Shown piece after piece: positions 15,934-25,101 of a stretch of DNA of 64,000 nt. The stretch's first letter is position 1. Each line of letters starts with the position of its first letter. The stretch covers positions 62,001 through 126,000 of the forward strand of contig NZ_VTYQ01000004.1 of the NCBI RefSeq assembly GCF_013113835.1, given 5' to 3'. Both the position numbers and the translations under genes were made by a program. The DNA comes from Vibrio sp. RE88 (GTDB taxonomy: Bacteria; Pseudomonadota; Gammaproteobacteria; Enterobacterales; Vibrionaceae). The notes beneath the pieces are model-generated. The model was not told the DNA's origin, ran no database searches, and saw only the letters and a program-made list of their open reading frames with translations.

Positions 15934-17723
15934 AACTTTTGTTCCGAATCAGGGACGACAAGCTCTAGAAACAGGCTTGCCAGTGGGGAAAGCAACATAG
16001 AAATAGAGGCGGACGTTTGAGTCACATTCAGGGCGTACTGCGAGTCACTCATCCTATCTATCCAACGATATTGTCCAGGAAGCAGCTGCCAGTCAGTAAT
16101 GAGCGAGTAAGGGAGAATCAGTTCGACTTGTTTACCTTGTTGCGCGCTGAAATTGGCAACAACAATCAGCTTTTGTTCTTCACTGGATCTGGCGAAAGCG
16201 AACAACTGATCTTGCATTTCACCGAAGTTGTCAAAGTTCGCTGCGTAAAGGTCGTGGTAGTCTCCCAATAGGGCAGGGCTTTTTAACGTCAGGTTAAGCA
16301 GATTTTGGTAGAAGGCTCTCAGCGCTTTTTCATCCTCACTCAGTTGGCCTCCGTCAAAAGCGCCATGGTTCATCCAACGCTGATGGTGAGGGACGCCCAC
16401 ATAGTCGAATATCGACGTGCGGCTAGGTGTGCCAAATCCACCGAACTCCGCCCCAGGTTCACCCACTTCCTGACCAAAATAGATCATGCTAGGGGAACTT
16501 GATAGGCAAGTAGACACCAACATGGCGGGTTTGCCTTTTTGAGCACACCCCGCAAATTCAGGCGAAGCAATTCTCTGTTCATCATGGTTGTCGAGAAAGT
16601 GCAGCATATGGTGCTCTATATCGCGTAGCTGATACTCAATGCGACCAATTTCTCGCGTAGAACCGTGACCTTGTATAATTGATTTTAACTGGTCATAGAG
16701 ATCGACCTTGTCGTAGAGATAATCCATTTTTCCGATCTGGATATAGTCGCGATAAAGTTCCGGCTGATAGACTTCAGCCATCAGAAAGGCATCTTGGTTA
16801 GCCATTTTTATCGAAGAGTTAAGATAGCTCCAGAACTCGACAGGTACCATTTCGGCCATATCGTAACGAAAGCCATCGACGCCTTGTTCAAGCCAGTAAA
16901 GTGCGATATCCCGAAACTTTTTCCATGAATCCGGAACGGATTTATCCTGCCAGAATTGATGGTGCTCCGAATGAAGCTTAAAGCGGTATTCTTCTGGCAA
17001 GATAGGAAAGTCTTTGCTGCCGTCAGGGCGAACACCATAATTGATTTTTACTGTCTCGTACCAATCATCAATAGACGGCTGAGCTTTCCTTGAGCCATTG
17101 CCGGTCCATTTCGCCGGAAACTCCTGATAGGGAGTCTCCAAGTGTGGATGTGCTTCTCCTCCAAGGATCTTTTCAGGCGATAATTCGCTTGGCAGTTCAA
17201 AAGGAGCATCTGGAATATAGTAGAAGTTGTTGTCTTTGTGATAATAGGCATTGGTGTCATCGTGAGCCCCAAAATCTTCCACACCTGAAGGGTTGTTTAA
17301 CCCTTTATAAACCCGAGCCACATGATTAGGTACGATGTCGATGATGACTTTGAGGCCAGCATTGTGGGTGCGACTGATTAAATCGACGAATTCCTGATTT
17401 CGTCGACTGGGGTCATCAGCTAGATCTGGGTTGACCGAGTAGTAATCCTTTACCGCGTAAGGAGAGCCTGCACGGCCTTTGACAACCGAAGGGTGATCAT
17501 TGTCGATTCCTACATGCGTGTAATCATTGACCAGAGCATGATGTGGTACGCCAGTAAACCAGACGTGCGTGATGCCCAAATCACGAATTTCATTTAAAGC
17601 CTTTTCAGTAAAGTGACTGAACTTGCCAACTCCATTGGTATCTATGTTGCCCCATGGCTGATTGGTGGTATTCGTATTGCCAAACAGGCGGGTAAAGACC
17701 TGATAAATATTGTACTTCTTCAT
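15930..17723 (-). CDS. GH13 alpha-amylase family enzyme
   Basis: The second maltodextrin-degrading enzyme of the pair has 597 residues and no signal peptide, so it is cytoplasmic. Regions seen are VIDIVPNHVAR (region I), DGFRYDMAEM with the nucleophile Asp (region II), FLMAEVYQPELY with the general acid Glu (region III) and HFLDNHDEQRIAS (region IV). It is the first gene of a two-gene operon with the MalZ-like enzyme and overlaps it by four bases. The activity is probably on short maltodextrins; bond specificity cannot be told from motifs alone. Confidence 0.85.
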   Translation of the reverse strand: MKKYNIYQVFTRLFGNTNTTNQPWGNIDTNGVGKFSHFTEKALNEIRDLGITHVWFTGVPHHALVNDYTHVGIDNDHPSVVKGRAGSPYAVKDYYSVNPDLADDPSRRNQEFVDLISRTHNAGLKVIIDIVPNHVARVYKGLNNPSGVEDFGAHDDTNAYYHKDNNFYYIPDAPFELPSELSPEKILGGEAHPHLETPYQEFPAKWTGNGSRKAQPSIDDWYETVKINYGVRPDGSKDFPILPEEYRFKLHSEHHQFWQDKSVPDSWKKFRDIALYWLEQGVDGFRYDMAEMVPVEFWSYLNSSIKMANQDAFLMAEVYQPELYRDYIQIGKMDYLYDKVDLYDQLKSIIQGHGSTREIGRIEYQLRDIEHHMLHFLDNHDEQRIASPEFAGCAQKGKPAMLVSTCLSSSPSMIYFGQEVGEPGAEFGGFGTPSRTSIFDYVGVPHHQRWMNHGAFDGGQLSEDEKALRAFYQNLLNLTLKSPALLGDYHDLYAANFDNFGEMQDQLFAFARSSEEQKLIVVANFSAQQGKQVELILPYSLITDWQLLPGQYRWIDRMSDSQYALNVTQTSASISMLLSPLASLFLELVVPDSEQKL

Positions 17724-17852
17724 TCAACAATCTAGCCATTCCTATTGAGGTTGATTTAAGGCTAGTGGAAGTTGATTGGGTTTGACTCCTCCTTTTGGCG
17801 AGAGTGTGGGGCGTAGAAAGAGGCTCAGTGATGAAAACGTGAGATAGAACGA

Positions 17853-17879
17853 AAAACGCCGTGCGAGGCACGGCGTTTT
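17853..17879 (-). terminator. Terminator after the M28 peptidase gene
   Basis: A 12-bp stem (17853-17864 with 17868-17879) has a 3-base loop, with A and T tracts on its two sides. It ends the leftward transcript of the peptidase gene, whose stop is at 17895, and works in either direction. Confidence 0.85.
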
Positions 17880-17894
17880 TATTACGAAAGGTGA

Positions 17895-19685
17895 TTATTT
17901 CAGGTCTTGATCAAAATCACCATGGAAGTGATCGTGGTCAGAGACGCTGTCTGCCGCTTTGAGTCTTTCACCAATGCGTAGTTTCTCTTTTGGCGCTTCA
18001 GCAGTAGAGAAGGCACGTTGTGCTTTCACTTCTGGTTCTGCTGGCTGCTCTGGGAACAACTGTTTGCTCATCGCGTAGTAAGTCGTTACGTAAGCAAGTG
18101 ACTGAGTATTAGTGTAAAGCGCGTTCTGGTTAACGTTATTCACGTCATCACACGCCTGGTGGTAACATTTATCGTAAGACACATCGATGTCACCGCCGAA
18201 TTTCTCAACTTCTTCAGCTGTTTTCACTTTCTCAGCACCAGTGAACAAGCCACCAAATGCAACACCCCAGTCAGCGAAACCTGCGTAGTCAGAACGTTTC
18301 GATAGTGCTTGAGGAATGGTCGCTTCTTCTTTATCAGTGAAGAACTCTTGGAAGATAGACTCGATGTCAGATGTGCCGTACGGCGGTTTGAAATCGCCAG
18401 TGTAAGCATTATCTGGGCTGTCTTTAGTATCAGACAAGTCACCGTCCATCACACCATAGATGTAGTTAGGTGAACCGATCATGTCGAAGTTCAGGTACAG
18501 CTTCACCTTATTGATCTCAGTGTAACGGGCTTCAACCAGTTCTACTTGATCAGGCGTTAGCTCACTTGGATCTTTCAAACCTAGTTCTTCAAGAATTTGA
18601 GCTTGTGCGTCATTGTAGATTGGTTGGAACAAGTCATTGGTGTAGTACTCAGAACCTACTAGACCTGCTTCTTCAGCCGCCCACCATGCGAAGCGAACTT
18701 TGTTCTTCACTGGCACTTCAAGCTCAGATAGCGTCACCGCGTATTCAAGTAGGCCAGCCGTACCTGTGCCGTTATCGTTGATACCTGGACCTTCTGGAAC
18801 AGAGTCAAGGTGAGCACCAAGCATGACGACTTGATCGTCGTTACCGCGAGGGGTTTCAGCAAGAATGTTTTGAGTTACGACGTCTTCATCTTTCACATTG
18901 ACCGTAAGATTTGCCAATACCGTTTCAGATTGTGCTTTGTTGTACCACTCTTGACCAAGATCGAAGCGCGCGCCTAAAGCGGCGATGGTCGCTTTCGTAT
19001 CACTGCCTAGAGTGCCGTTAACGACAGACTTTCTGCCTTCATCGTTGCCTTGGTTGAAGACGATAACCGCTTTCGCTCCTGCGTTCTCTGCGTTGACAAC
19101 TTTTGCATCAAATGCACAGCCACCACGTTGGATAACGGCAATCTTGCCTGCTACGTCTTTGCCCGTAAAGTCAGACGCTTCACAGCCATCAGTGCTGTCG
19201 TAATCGGGTGCATCAAAGCGGAAGTCCGGTGTAACGAACGCGAGCTCGCCACTAACCTGACCGTTGGAATTACCTGAGTAAGACATTACGGCAAAATCTG
19301 CTTCAACACCTTCATCGGCTTCGCGTACGCTGATGAGATCTTTGCCATCGACGTTGGCTTTCGTGCCTGCTAGTTCTTCCCAAGCGCGGAAGTCAAACTC
19401 TTGTGTAGTAACGATGTAGCCATGTTCTTTCATGGTTTCGACAATGAACTCAACCGAGTTGGCGTAACCTTTGGTGCCTGCTGCACGAGTAATGGAATTG
19501 CCATCTGTAGTGGCAGAAGCCAAACCTTCTAGTGTCACTAGATGGCTGACGACTTCGTCTCTATCGATGTTTTCACTGACGTATTTTGCCACCTCACGTG
19601 GATCGTCCCAGAAACACCCTGATAGCATGGTGGTACTGATAACAGTCGCGAGAATGGATTTTTTTGTTGTTATGCTTACTTGCAT
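17895..19685 (-). CDS. Secreted M28 zinc aminopeptidase with PA domain
   Basis: This is an extracytoplasmic aminopeptidase. I place the start at the ATG at 19685 (AAGGAG upstream); residues 1-24 form a signal with lipobox TMLSGC, so it is probably a lipoprotein. A protease-associated (PA) domain lies at about 125-255. The M28 zinc site is seen as GAHLDSVPEGPGINDNGTG (His, Asp), AAEEAGLVGS (Glu), NFDMIGSPN (Asp) and CYHQACDD (His). The 596-residue length suits a two-domain member. It is encoded alone. The likely role is scavenging peptides. Confidence 0.88.
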   Translation of the reverse strand: MQVSITTKKSILATVISTTMLSGCFWDDPREVAKYVSENIDRDEVVSHLVTLEGLASATTDGNSITRAAGTKGYANSVEFIVETMKEHGYIVTTQEFDFRAWEELAGTKANVDGKDLISVREADEGVEADFAVMSYSGNSNGQVSGELAFVTPDFRFDAPDYDSTDGCEASDFTGKDVAGKIAVIQRGGCAFDAKVVNAENAGAKAVIVFNQGNDEGRKSVVNGTLGSDTKATIAALGARFDLGQEWYNKAQSETVLANLTVNVKDEDVVTQNILAETPRGNDDQVVMLGAHLDSVPEGPGINDNGTGTAGLLEYAVTLSELEVPVKNKVRFAWWAAEEAGLVGSEYYTNDLFQPIYNDAQAQILEELGLKDPSELTPDQVELVEARYTEINKVKLYLNFDMIGSPNYIYGVMDGDLSDTKDSPDNAYTGDFKPPYGTSDIESIFQEFFTDKEEATIPQALSKRSDYAGFADWGVAFGGLFTGAEKVKTAEEVEKFGGDIDVSYDKCYHQACDDVNNVNQNALYTNTQSLAYVTTYYAMSKQLFPEQPAEPEVKAQRAFSTAEAPKEKLRIGERLKAADSVSDHDHFHGDFDQDLK

Positions 19686-20029
19686 GTGTGACTCCTTTTT
19701 AAACAATCCATTCAATTCTTCACAAAAGATTAAGTTATAAAAATGTTAAAAATAACATATTTTATAAAAATGAATGCATATCAAATAATAAAAATGAGAA
19801 AGATGTAATTCATAGGTAGAGCTAATGTTCTAGATCTCAAAATCAACATTTTCAATTAGTTATGCGATTTTTATGGTCTTTTAATTGATAAGTTTGTTAT
19901 CTGGCAAACTGTGATGTATGGCAATATGATATGCAGTTAACTTCATATTAATTTTACTGTTAGCTGCATAGTTGTGTAATTGATAGGTGGTGGGAGATGG
20001 AGGAATCGATGATTAGAAGCGACTCATTC
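19686..20029. other. AT-rich spacer between peptidase and ABC operon
   Basis: Very AT-rich, with no supported gene. It must hold the peptidase promoter. At its left edge in transcript terms, a stem-loop (20007-20016 with 20030-20039) includes the permease stop codon. It lacks a T tract and is only a possible terminator. Confidence 0.5.
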
Positions 20030-21793
20030 CTAATCATCGAACAACAGATTGATTGCTATTGCCATCAACACCAGACCTGATATTGGCAGCAAGACACCCA
20101 GTGGCGAGCGCTCTATGTAAGGCAGATTCTCTGCAATCAATAAGCCCCATTCAGGTTCTGGCGGCTTAACACCAAGTCCGATAAAACTTAGAGAAGTCAG
20201 GCTGAGCGTAATGTACGGCAAACGCAGAAACGCGTGACGAATCAATGGCGGCAGCACGTAAGGCAACAAGTAGTAACGGAGTACTCGCCACTGACTGGTT
20301 CCCCAAATGGGCGCAAGGTGCGTATAAGGTTGCGCTTTGGCTTCCATCAACAAGCTCGCGCAGTGCGCCGCTAACGGTGCCCACGACACCATAACAATCG
20401 CAATCAAGGCACTGTTTGGGTTCATCCCCGTTAGACCAGCGATCAGCAGACCCGCCACAATGTATGGCACACCTTTGGTGATCTCAATTAAGCCTTGACT
20501 ATAACGAGTCACGAAACCGAGTAGTAAACCAATCACCAAACTTAGGAACGTTGCGATGATGCCCATTTTGATTGTCGACATCATACCGCCGCCAACACGA
20601 GCAAGCAGATCTCGACCAACGGCGTCGGCACCAAACGGTGCTGCTAAGCTTGGCGATTCAAGGCGGGCAAATTGGATGGTGTAAGGATCGCGCATTAACG
20701 CCCATCCCGCACAAGCAATCAGCAAGGCAAAGATTGTCGCACTGACGATGCGTTTGGTGGTGCTTTGGGTAAAACGGAATGTGCTGTGACTACTGATCAG
20801 CTTGCCACTCGTGACACTGTATCCGAGTAACCAGCGTTGCAATAATATGCTCGCACTGCTGATCAACATGGAGAACACCAGCAACACCAACAAACCGCCT
20901 TGCAACATCGGCAGATCTTGTGACTTCGCTGCGCCTAAGATCAATCGTCCGATACCCGGAATTGAAAACACTTGTTCCACAGCAACCGCGCCGCCGGTTA
21001 AACCAATCACTGTCATTGCGATTTGAGGAATCAAGTTACTAACGGCACGCCACAAGGCAAAACGTAAGATTTGAAACTGACTGACGTTCGCCGATAGCCA
21101 AGTGATCACCCAAGGTTCATCTAATACACGCTTGAGGCTGTCATTGAGCAAGCGACCGAACAAGCCAGCAGCAGGCAATGCCATTGCCAAACTTGGTAGC
21201 CAGAGGTTTTGCACGCCTTGCCAACCATAAGGTGGGAACCAACCCAACCAGATGGAAAACACCATGATCAGTAATGAAGCAATCACGTACTCGGGCAATG
21301 AGACCAACACAGAACTGAGCGTGTCATGATGCCCCAAACCTTGAGTAGCTAAACGATTCTGTTGCCAACGACGCACAGTGTAAAGCATGCTCGCCATGCA
21401 CATTACAAATGCCATGCCTAGCGCTGTAAGCATCAGCAATAGTGACGTTTTTGCGGTTTGTTGAACGCTCTCCATCACGGATGCGCCGCTCACCCAAGAG
21501 ACACCTAGGTCACCTTGCATGGCAAGCGTCAACCAATCCCACAGCCGCTCAGCAGCGCTGCGGTCAAGTTGTAGATCCTCTCGAATTGCTTGCAGAGCTT
21601 CTGCCGTCAGCAATTGTTGAGCACCCGCACGGGCACGGAGGATTGATTGGCTTGGGTCGATACCTGCAATATCCGGCATCAAACCCACCAGCACAACCAC
21701 TACCCCGAGAGACAGGAAGCGCGACAAAAAACGCGTAAACCATTCAGGCGTACAAGCGCTCCAACGAGAGCGCATGTTGGCAACAGACGACAT
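20030..21793 (-). CDS. Fused double permease of a peptide/nickel-type ABC importer
   Basis: The 587-residue inner-membrane protein carries two permease halves that are normally separate. Residues about 20-325 look like DppB/NikB (SLPEYVIASLLIMVFSIWLG and the VEQVFSIPGIGRLI motif). Residues about 345-587 look like DppC/NikC (FGADAVGRDLLARVGGG, then IGLGVKPPEPEWG). About eleven membrane helices are visible. It follows the binding-protein gene by four bases. Since both subunits sit in one chain, no other permease is needed. The substrate may be peptides, metal or metal chelates. Confidence 0.85.
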   Translation of the reverse strand: MSSVANMRSRWSACTPEWFTRFLSRFLSLGVVVVLVGLMPDIAGIDPSQSILRARAGAQQLLTAEALQAIREDLQLDRSAAERLWDWLTLAMQGDLGVSWVSGASVMESVQQTAKTSLLLMLTALGMAFVMCMASMLYTVRRWQQNRLATQGLGHHDTLSSVLVSLPEYVIASLLIMVFSIWLGWFPPYGWQGVQNLWLPSLAMALPAAGLFGRLLNDSLKRVLDEPWVITWLSANVSQFQILRFALWRAVSNLIPQIAMTVIGLTGGAVAVEQVFSIPGIGRLILGAAKSQDLPMLQGGLLVLLVFSMLISSASILLQRWLLGYSVTSGKLISSHSTFRFTQSTTKRIVSATIFALLIACAGWALMRDPYTIQFARLESPSLAAPFGADAVGRDLLARVGGGMMSTIKMGIIATFLSLVIGLLLGFVTRYSQGLIEITKGVPYIVAGLLIAGLTGMNPNSALIAIVMVSWAPLAAHCASLLMEAKAQPYTHLAPIWGTSQWRVLRYYLLPYVLPPLIRHAFLRLPYITLSLTSLSFIGLGVKPPEPEWGLLIAENLPYIERSPLGVLLPISGLVLMAIAINLLFDD

Positions 21794-21797
21794 CGAG

Positions 21798-23312
21798 TTA
21801 GTTCACCTCAGTAAACTGGTCGATCAGACGACGCTCACGTGGGTCACGTTGTGCATTCTTTACGCGGTCACTCTCACCTTGGATTACACGCTCGTGAAGC
21901 AGTGGAATCACAGCGTATTGCTCAAGAATTTTGCTTTCTGCCTCGATAATCGCTTGCTGGCGTTTCTCGCCTAACGGCTGAAGATCAGCATGTTTCAGTG
22001 CCGCATCCACTTCTTCAGAGCAGAACTGACCAAGGTTGTAAGAACCTTTACAGCTAAAGTCACTTTGCATGTACGCCACTGGGTCACCAGAATCCAGCAC
22101 AGTTGCACGCGATAGCAAGAAGGCATCAAACTTACCTGCTAGTGCATCGTTTTCGATTTGTGCGTATTCACGAACGTCTAGCTCAACTACAAAACCAGCC
22201 GCTTCAAGTTGTTGCTTTAGTAGCACCGCTACTTCTGGCAACTCAGCACGGTCGGTAAACGTACCAATGGTGATTTTCTCACCGTTAGCGCGGCGCATTT
22301 CCATGGTTTCCATACGAGGGTTCGCATCACGAATTGGCCCCGCCCATGCCAATGCAGGACCTAACAGACCTTTCGCTGAATCGGCGTGGTTCTCATAAAC
22401 CGTTTTGATGATTTGCTCACGGTTAACCGCTTGAGCCGCTGCTTTACGTAAACCAAACTGGCTAAATACATCTGATTTGTTGTTCAGGTAAAGCGTGTTG
22501 GTACGCGGCATTGCAACTTCGTGCAGCCGTGAAGATTCCATCATCGCGATTTGCGATACAGGAACGGCTTCAACTACATCCGCCTCACCGGTACGCAGTG
22601 CTGCAGCACGCGCAAAACCGTTTGGTACGTATTCAGCAAAGATACTATCTACTTTCGCTTTTTCACCCCAGTAACCGTCAAAACGCTTCAGTTTCGCGCT
22701 GGTTGTACCGTTGATTTCTGTCAGAACGAATGGACCCGTGCCCGCATTGATTGGCACAACGCGACCGTTTTCTTGGTATGCAGCGTCAGAAAGGATCGCT
22801 AATTGTGGGCTAGATAAACGGCTTGGCAGCAATGGATCGTTAAAGGTCGTTTTGATTTCAACAGTGAAGTCGTCCAATGCGCGAACTTGCCATTCGATAC
22901 CATCCAAGATACGTGGCTTAGGTGCGGCATCTAATGCTTTGTGTAGAGAGTTCACAACCGTGTTAGCATCAAGGTCAGAACCATCGTGGAATTTCACGCC
23001 CTTACGTACCGTGAATTGCCATGTCATTGGGTCCACTTGCTCCCACTCTGTTGCCAACATAGGCTCAGCAACAGACTGATCGTTAAGGTTAACCAGCGTT
23101 TCTGCCGTGCTCCAACGTGACAGTTTGAACGCGTCATCTGAAAGTGGCGACAAACCTGTGCGTGGTGGTTGCATCATGGCAACGCGAATTTCCGTCGGTT
23201 GCGGTGCAGCTGCTTTTTCCGCTTCTGGCTTGCTTTCGCCAGAGTCAAAACAACCCGTCAGCAGTGCGCTTAAAGCCAGCGACAAAGCTAACTTGGGAGT
23301 ACTAAGGTGCAT
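21798..23312 (-). CDS. Periplasmic binding lipoprotein (DppA/NikA family)
   Basis: This is the substrate-binding protein of the importer, family SBP_bac_5. I place the start at the ATG at 23312 with GGAGAGG upstream; this gives a signal with lipobox LLTGC. The 504-residue chain has the typical WQFTVRKGVKFHDGSDLDA block (about 80-98) and the GTGPFVL segment (about 185). Overall it resembles NikA-like proteins as much as peptide binders. It overlaps the ATPase stop by 11 bases. Ligand identity would need an experiment or structure comparison. Confidence 0.85.
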   Translation of the reverse strand: MHLSTPKLALSLALSALLTGCFDSGESKPEAEKAAAPQPTEIRVAMMQPPRTGLSPLSDDAFKLSRWSTAETLVNLNDQSVAEPMLATEWEQVDPMTWQFTVRKGVKFHDGSDLDANTVVNSLHKALDAAPKPRILDGIEWQVRALDDFTVEIKTTFNDPLLPSRLSSPQLAILSDAAYQENGRVVPINAGTGPFVLTEINGTTSAKLKRFDGYWGEKAKVDSIFAEYVPNGFARAAALRTGEADVVEAVPVSQIAMMESSRLHEVAMPRTNTLYLNNKSDVFSQFGLRKAAAQAVNREQIIKTVYENHADSAKGLLGPALAWAGPIRDANPRMETMEMRRANGEKITIGTFTDRAELPEVAVLLKQQLEAAGFVVELDVREYAQIENDALAGKFDAFLLSRATVLDSGDPVAYMQSDFSCKGSYNLGQFCSEEVDAALKHADLQPLGEKRQQAIIEAESKILEQYAVIPLLHERVIQGESDRVKNAQRDPRERRLIDQFTEVN

Positions 23313-24150
23313 AAGAAACCTCTCCAATGGTTTTTGTGAATTCATTACTTTTGTGTTGAGCGCTCATCAAAGCTCTAGTGATCAGGTGCGATGGGTTATT
23401 TGCCACACTTTGTGCTGTGCCGTGCTCGACAACGCGTCCTTTGTCTAACACCAGGATTTCATCGCATAGGGTTTGTGCAGCATCGAGGTCATGTGTCACC
23501 AAAATCAGGCGCATCTGACGACTCTTTTGAATGCCTGCCAACAGGTCGAGAATCTGTTGGCGACTGCCGGGGTCTAGGCTGCTGGTTGGTTCATCGGCAA
23601 CCAACACACAAGGCTCGACAATCAAAGCTCTGGCGATAGCCACACGTTGAGCTTGCCCAACCGATAACTGCTGCGGGTTACGATCTAACAATGTGAGATC
23701 CAAACCGACATCCGGCAAGACCTTTTCCACCTTCTCATTGAGCCCTTGCATTAAACCAATATTGCTTAGCGGTTCCAGTAAGATCTGGCGAACGGTGTAA
23801 TACGGATTCAAGCTCGATTGCGGCTCTTGCGGAATCAGTTGAATGTGCTGACACAACTCTTGGCGCTGCTTAGCCGAGCTACGCGATAACGGATAACCAC
23901 ACACATACACTTCACCTGAAGTGGGTTTACGAAGACCGAACAGAAGTTCAATCAAGGTCGATTTACCCGCGCCAGAAGGACCAACAATCGCAATATTCTG
24001 TGTGTCGATAGCGAGATCCAATTGTTCGAGCGCTTTAAACGGTTTGCCCCCCAACCAACTTGGTTTGGAGTAATAGTGAACACTGGCTTGCTCAAAGCGA
24101 ACTTCCGCCGATTTAGGCTGCGTGTACCCGCTCAAGTTGTGCTTAGTCAA
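23302..24150 (-). CDS. ABC importer ATPase 2 (DppF/NikE type)
   Basis: This is the second nucleotide-binding subunit. It shows Walker A GPSGAGKST, signature LSVGQAQRVAIARAL, Walker B VLVADEPTSSLD and switch VTHD. The signature has Ser-Val in place of Ser-Gly, a small departure. I prefer the TTG at 24150, with GGAG six bases upstream, which begins at LTKHNLSG. An ATG at 24234 would overlap the first ATPase gene by 64 bases and add residues with no family counterpart. The length is then about 282 residues. Confidence 0.8.
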   Translation of the reverse strand: MTKHNLSGYTQPKSAEVRFEQASVHYYSKPSWLGGKPFKALEQLDLAIDTQNIAIVGPSGAGKSTLIELLFGLRKPTSGEVYVCGYPLSRSSAKQRQELCQHIQLIPQEPQSSLNPYYTVRQILLEPLSNIGLMQGLNEKVEKVLPDVGLDLTLLDRNPQQLSVGQAQRVAIARALIVEPCVLVADEPTSSLDPGSRQQILDLLAGIQKSRQMRLILVTHDLDAAQTLCDEILVLDKGRVVEHGTAQSVANNPSHLITRALMSAQHKSNEFTKTIGEVSYAP

Positions 24151-24170
24151 AATAGGCTCCAGAGGTGAGG

Positions 24171-24932
24171 TTAAGGCAGCAGTTGCGCAAGTTGCTGGCA
24201 GAAAGGATGCGAACTTTGCTGAATGGCTTGCCATGGTGCTCCGTAAGCCACCATGGTGTTGTCCGCAATCACCAAGACTTTGTCACAGGCTAAAGCCGCA
24301 GATAGATCGTGCGTGATCAACAAACCACTGATGTTGCGTTGCTGAACACTTCTGCGGAACAACTCAAGGATCTCCGCTTCGGTAATTGGATCGAGCGCAC
24401 TGGTGGGCTCATCAGCGATGATCAAGTTGGCACTGCCAAGCAACGCAATGGCAATACAAATACGCTGACGCTGACCACCAGATAGCTGGCTTGCATGCTG
24501 CGCTAATGCTGCTTTTAGGTCTACAAATCCGAGTTGAGACAACAAGGTCGTCACCGTTTGTCGGTTTGCTGAAGACAAGTGTGTTTTGCTGCCCGTCAAC
24601 GCCAAACACAGTTGTTGTTCAACAGACGCCAATGGATTCAGCGCTTTGAGTGCATCTTGGAAAATGACCGCAGGACGCTGCGAATGACTGCGTTGCAACA
24701 TGCCAGTTTTTGCGACTTCACTGCTGTTAAGCTGGATACTTCCGTCCACCCAAATATCAGACGGCAAAAAACCTGCGACGGCTTTCGACAACATGGATTT
24801 ACCAATGCCGGAAGGCCCCATAATGGCAAGAACTTCACCTTGGAACAGCTCAAAAGAAATGTCTTTGAAGAGTGTGTGTTCTGAGTCTGCAAGGCTGAAA
24901 TTATTAACGGAGAGTATTGGTTGAGAATTCAC
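24171..24932 (-). CDS. ABC importer ATPase 1 (DppD/NikD type)
   Basis: This is the first gene of the importer operon, with 253 residues and a GTG start at 24932. It shows Walker A GPSGIGKSM (Met where Thr or Ser is usual at the last position), signature LSGGQRQRICIAIAL, Walker B LIIADEPTSALD and switch ITHD. The final Walker A residue normally helps bind magnesium, so the change merits note, although the rest is intact. A Zur-like sequence lies 15-34 bases upstream of the start. Confidence 0.85.
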   Translation of the reverse strand: MNSQPILSVNNFSLADSEHTLFKDISFELFQGEVLAIMGPSGIGKSMLSKAVAGFLPSDIWVDGSIQLNSSEVAKTGMLQRSHSQRPAVIFQDALKALNPLASVEQQLCLALTGSKTHLSSANRQTVTTLLSQLGFVDLKAALAQHASQLSGGQRQRICIAIALLGSANLIIADEPTSALDPITEAEILELFRRSVQQRNISGLLITHDLSAALACDKVLVIADNTMVAYGAPWQAIQQSSHPFCQQLAQLLP

Positions 24933-24946
24933 GACACCAAAATAAA

Positions 24947-24966
24947 TGTAACATTATAACATAACA
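24947..24966 (-). promoter_or_regulatory. Zur-box-like operator of the ABC importer
   Basis: On the minus strand the site reads TGTTATGTTATAATGTTACA. Its ATGTTATAAT core equals one half of enterobacterial Zur boxes, such as the one upstream of znuC, and the flanks agree at most positions. It lies 15-34 bases before the GTG of the first ATPase gene. If real, the importer is under zinc control. This is judged by eye from the remembered consensus. Confidence 0.45.
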
Positions 24967-25101
24967 ATGCTATCACGTGATTTTGTGCAATAAAACCGTC
25001 TGGAGTAGTTATTTCAGCTTATTTTTCCCTCACATCATCAATGCGAACCATCGCGATTGGTTTGATTCACAATGATATGAAATGATGCCCATTTAATATG
25101 A

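Noticed and set aside
17724..17852. MalT-type boxes before the GH13 operon
   Set aside because: GGAGGA-like elements are seen, but not in the paired arrangement or close enough to consensus to support a call.
24151..24234. Longer N-terminus for ATPase 2 from the ATG at 24234
   Set aside because: It would overlap the previous gene by 64 bases and add residues without counterparts; the TTG at 24150 has a better ribosome site. It remains a possible alternative.
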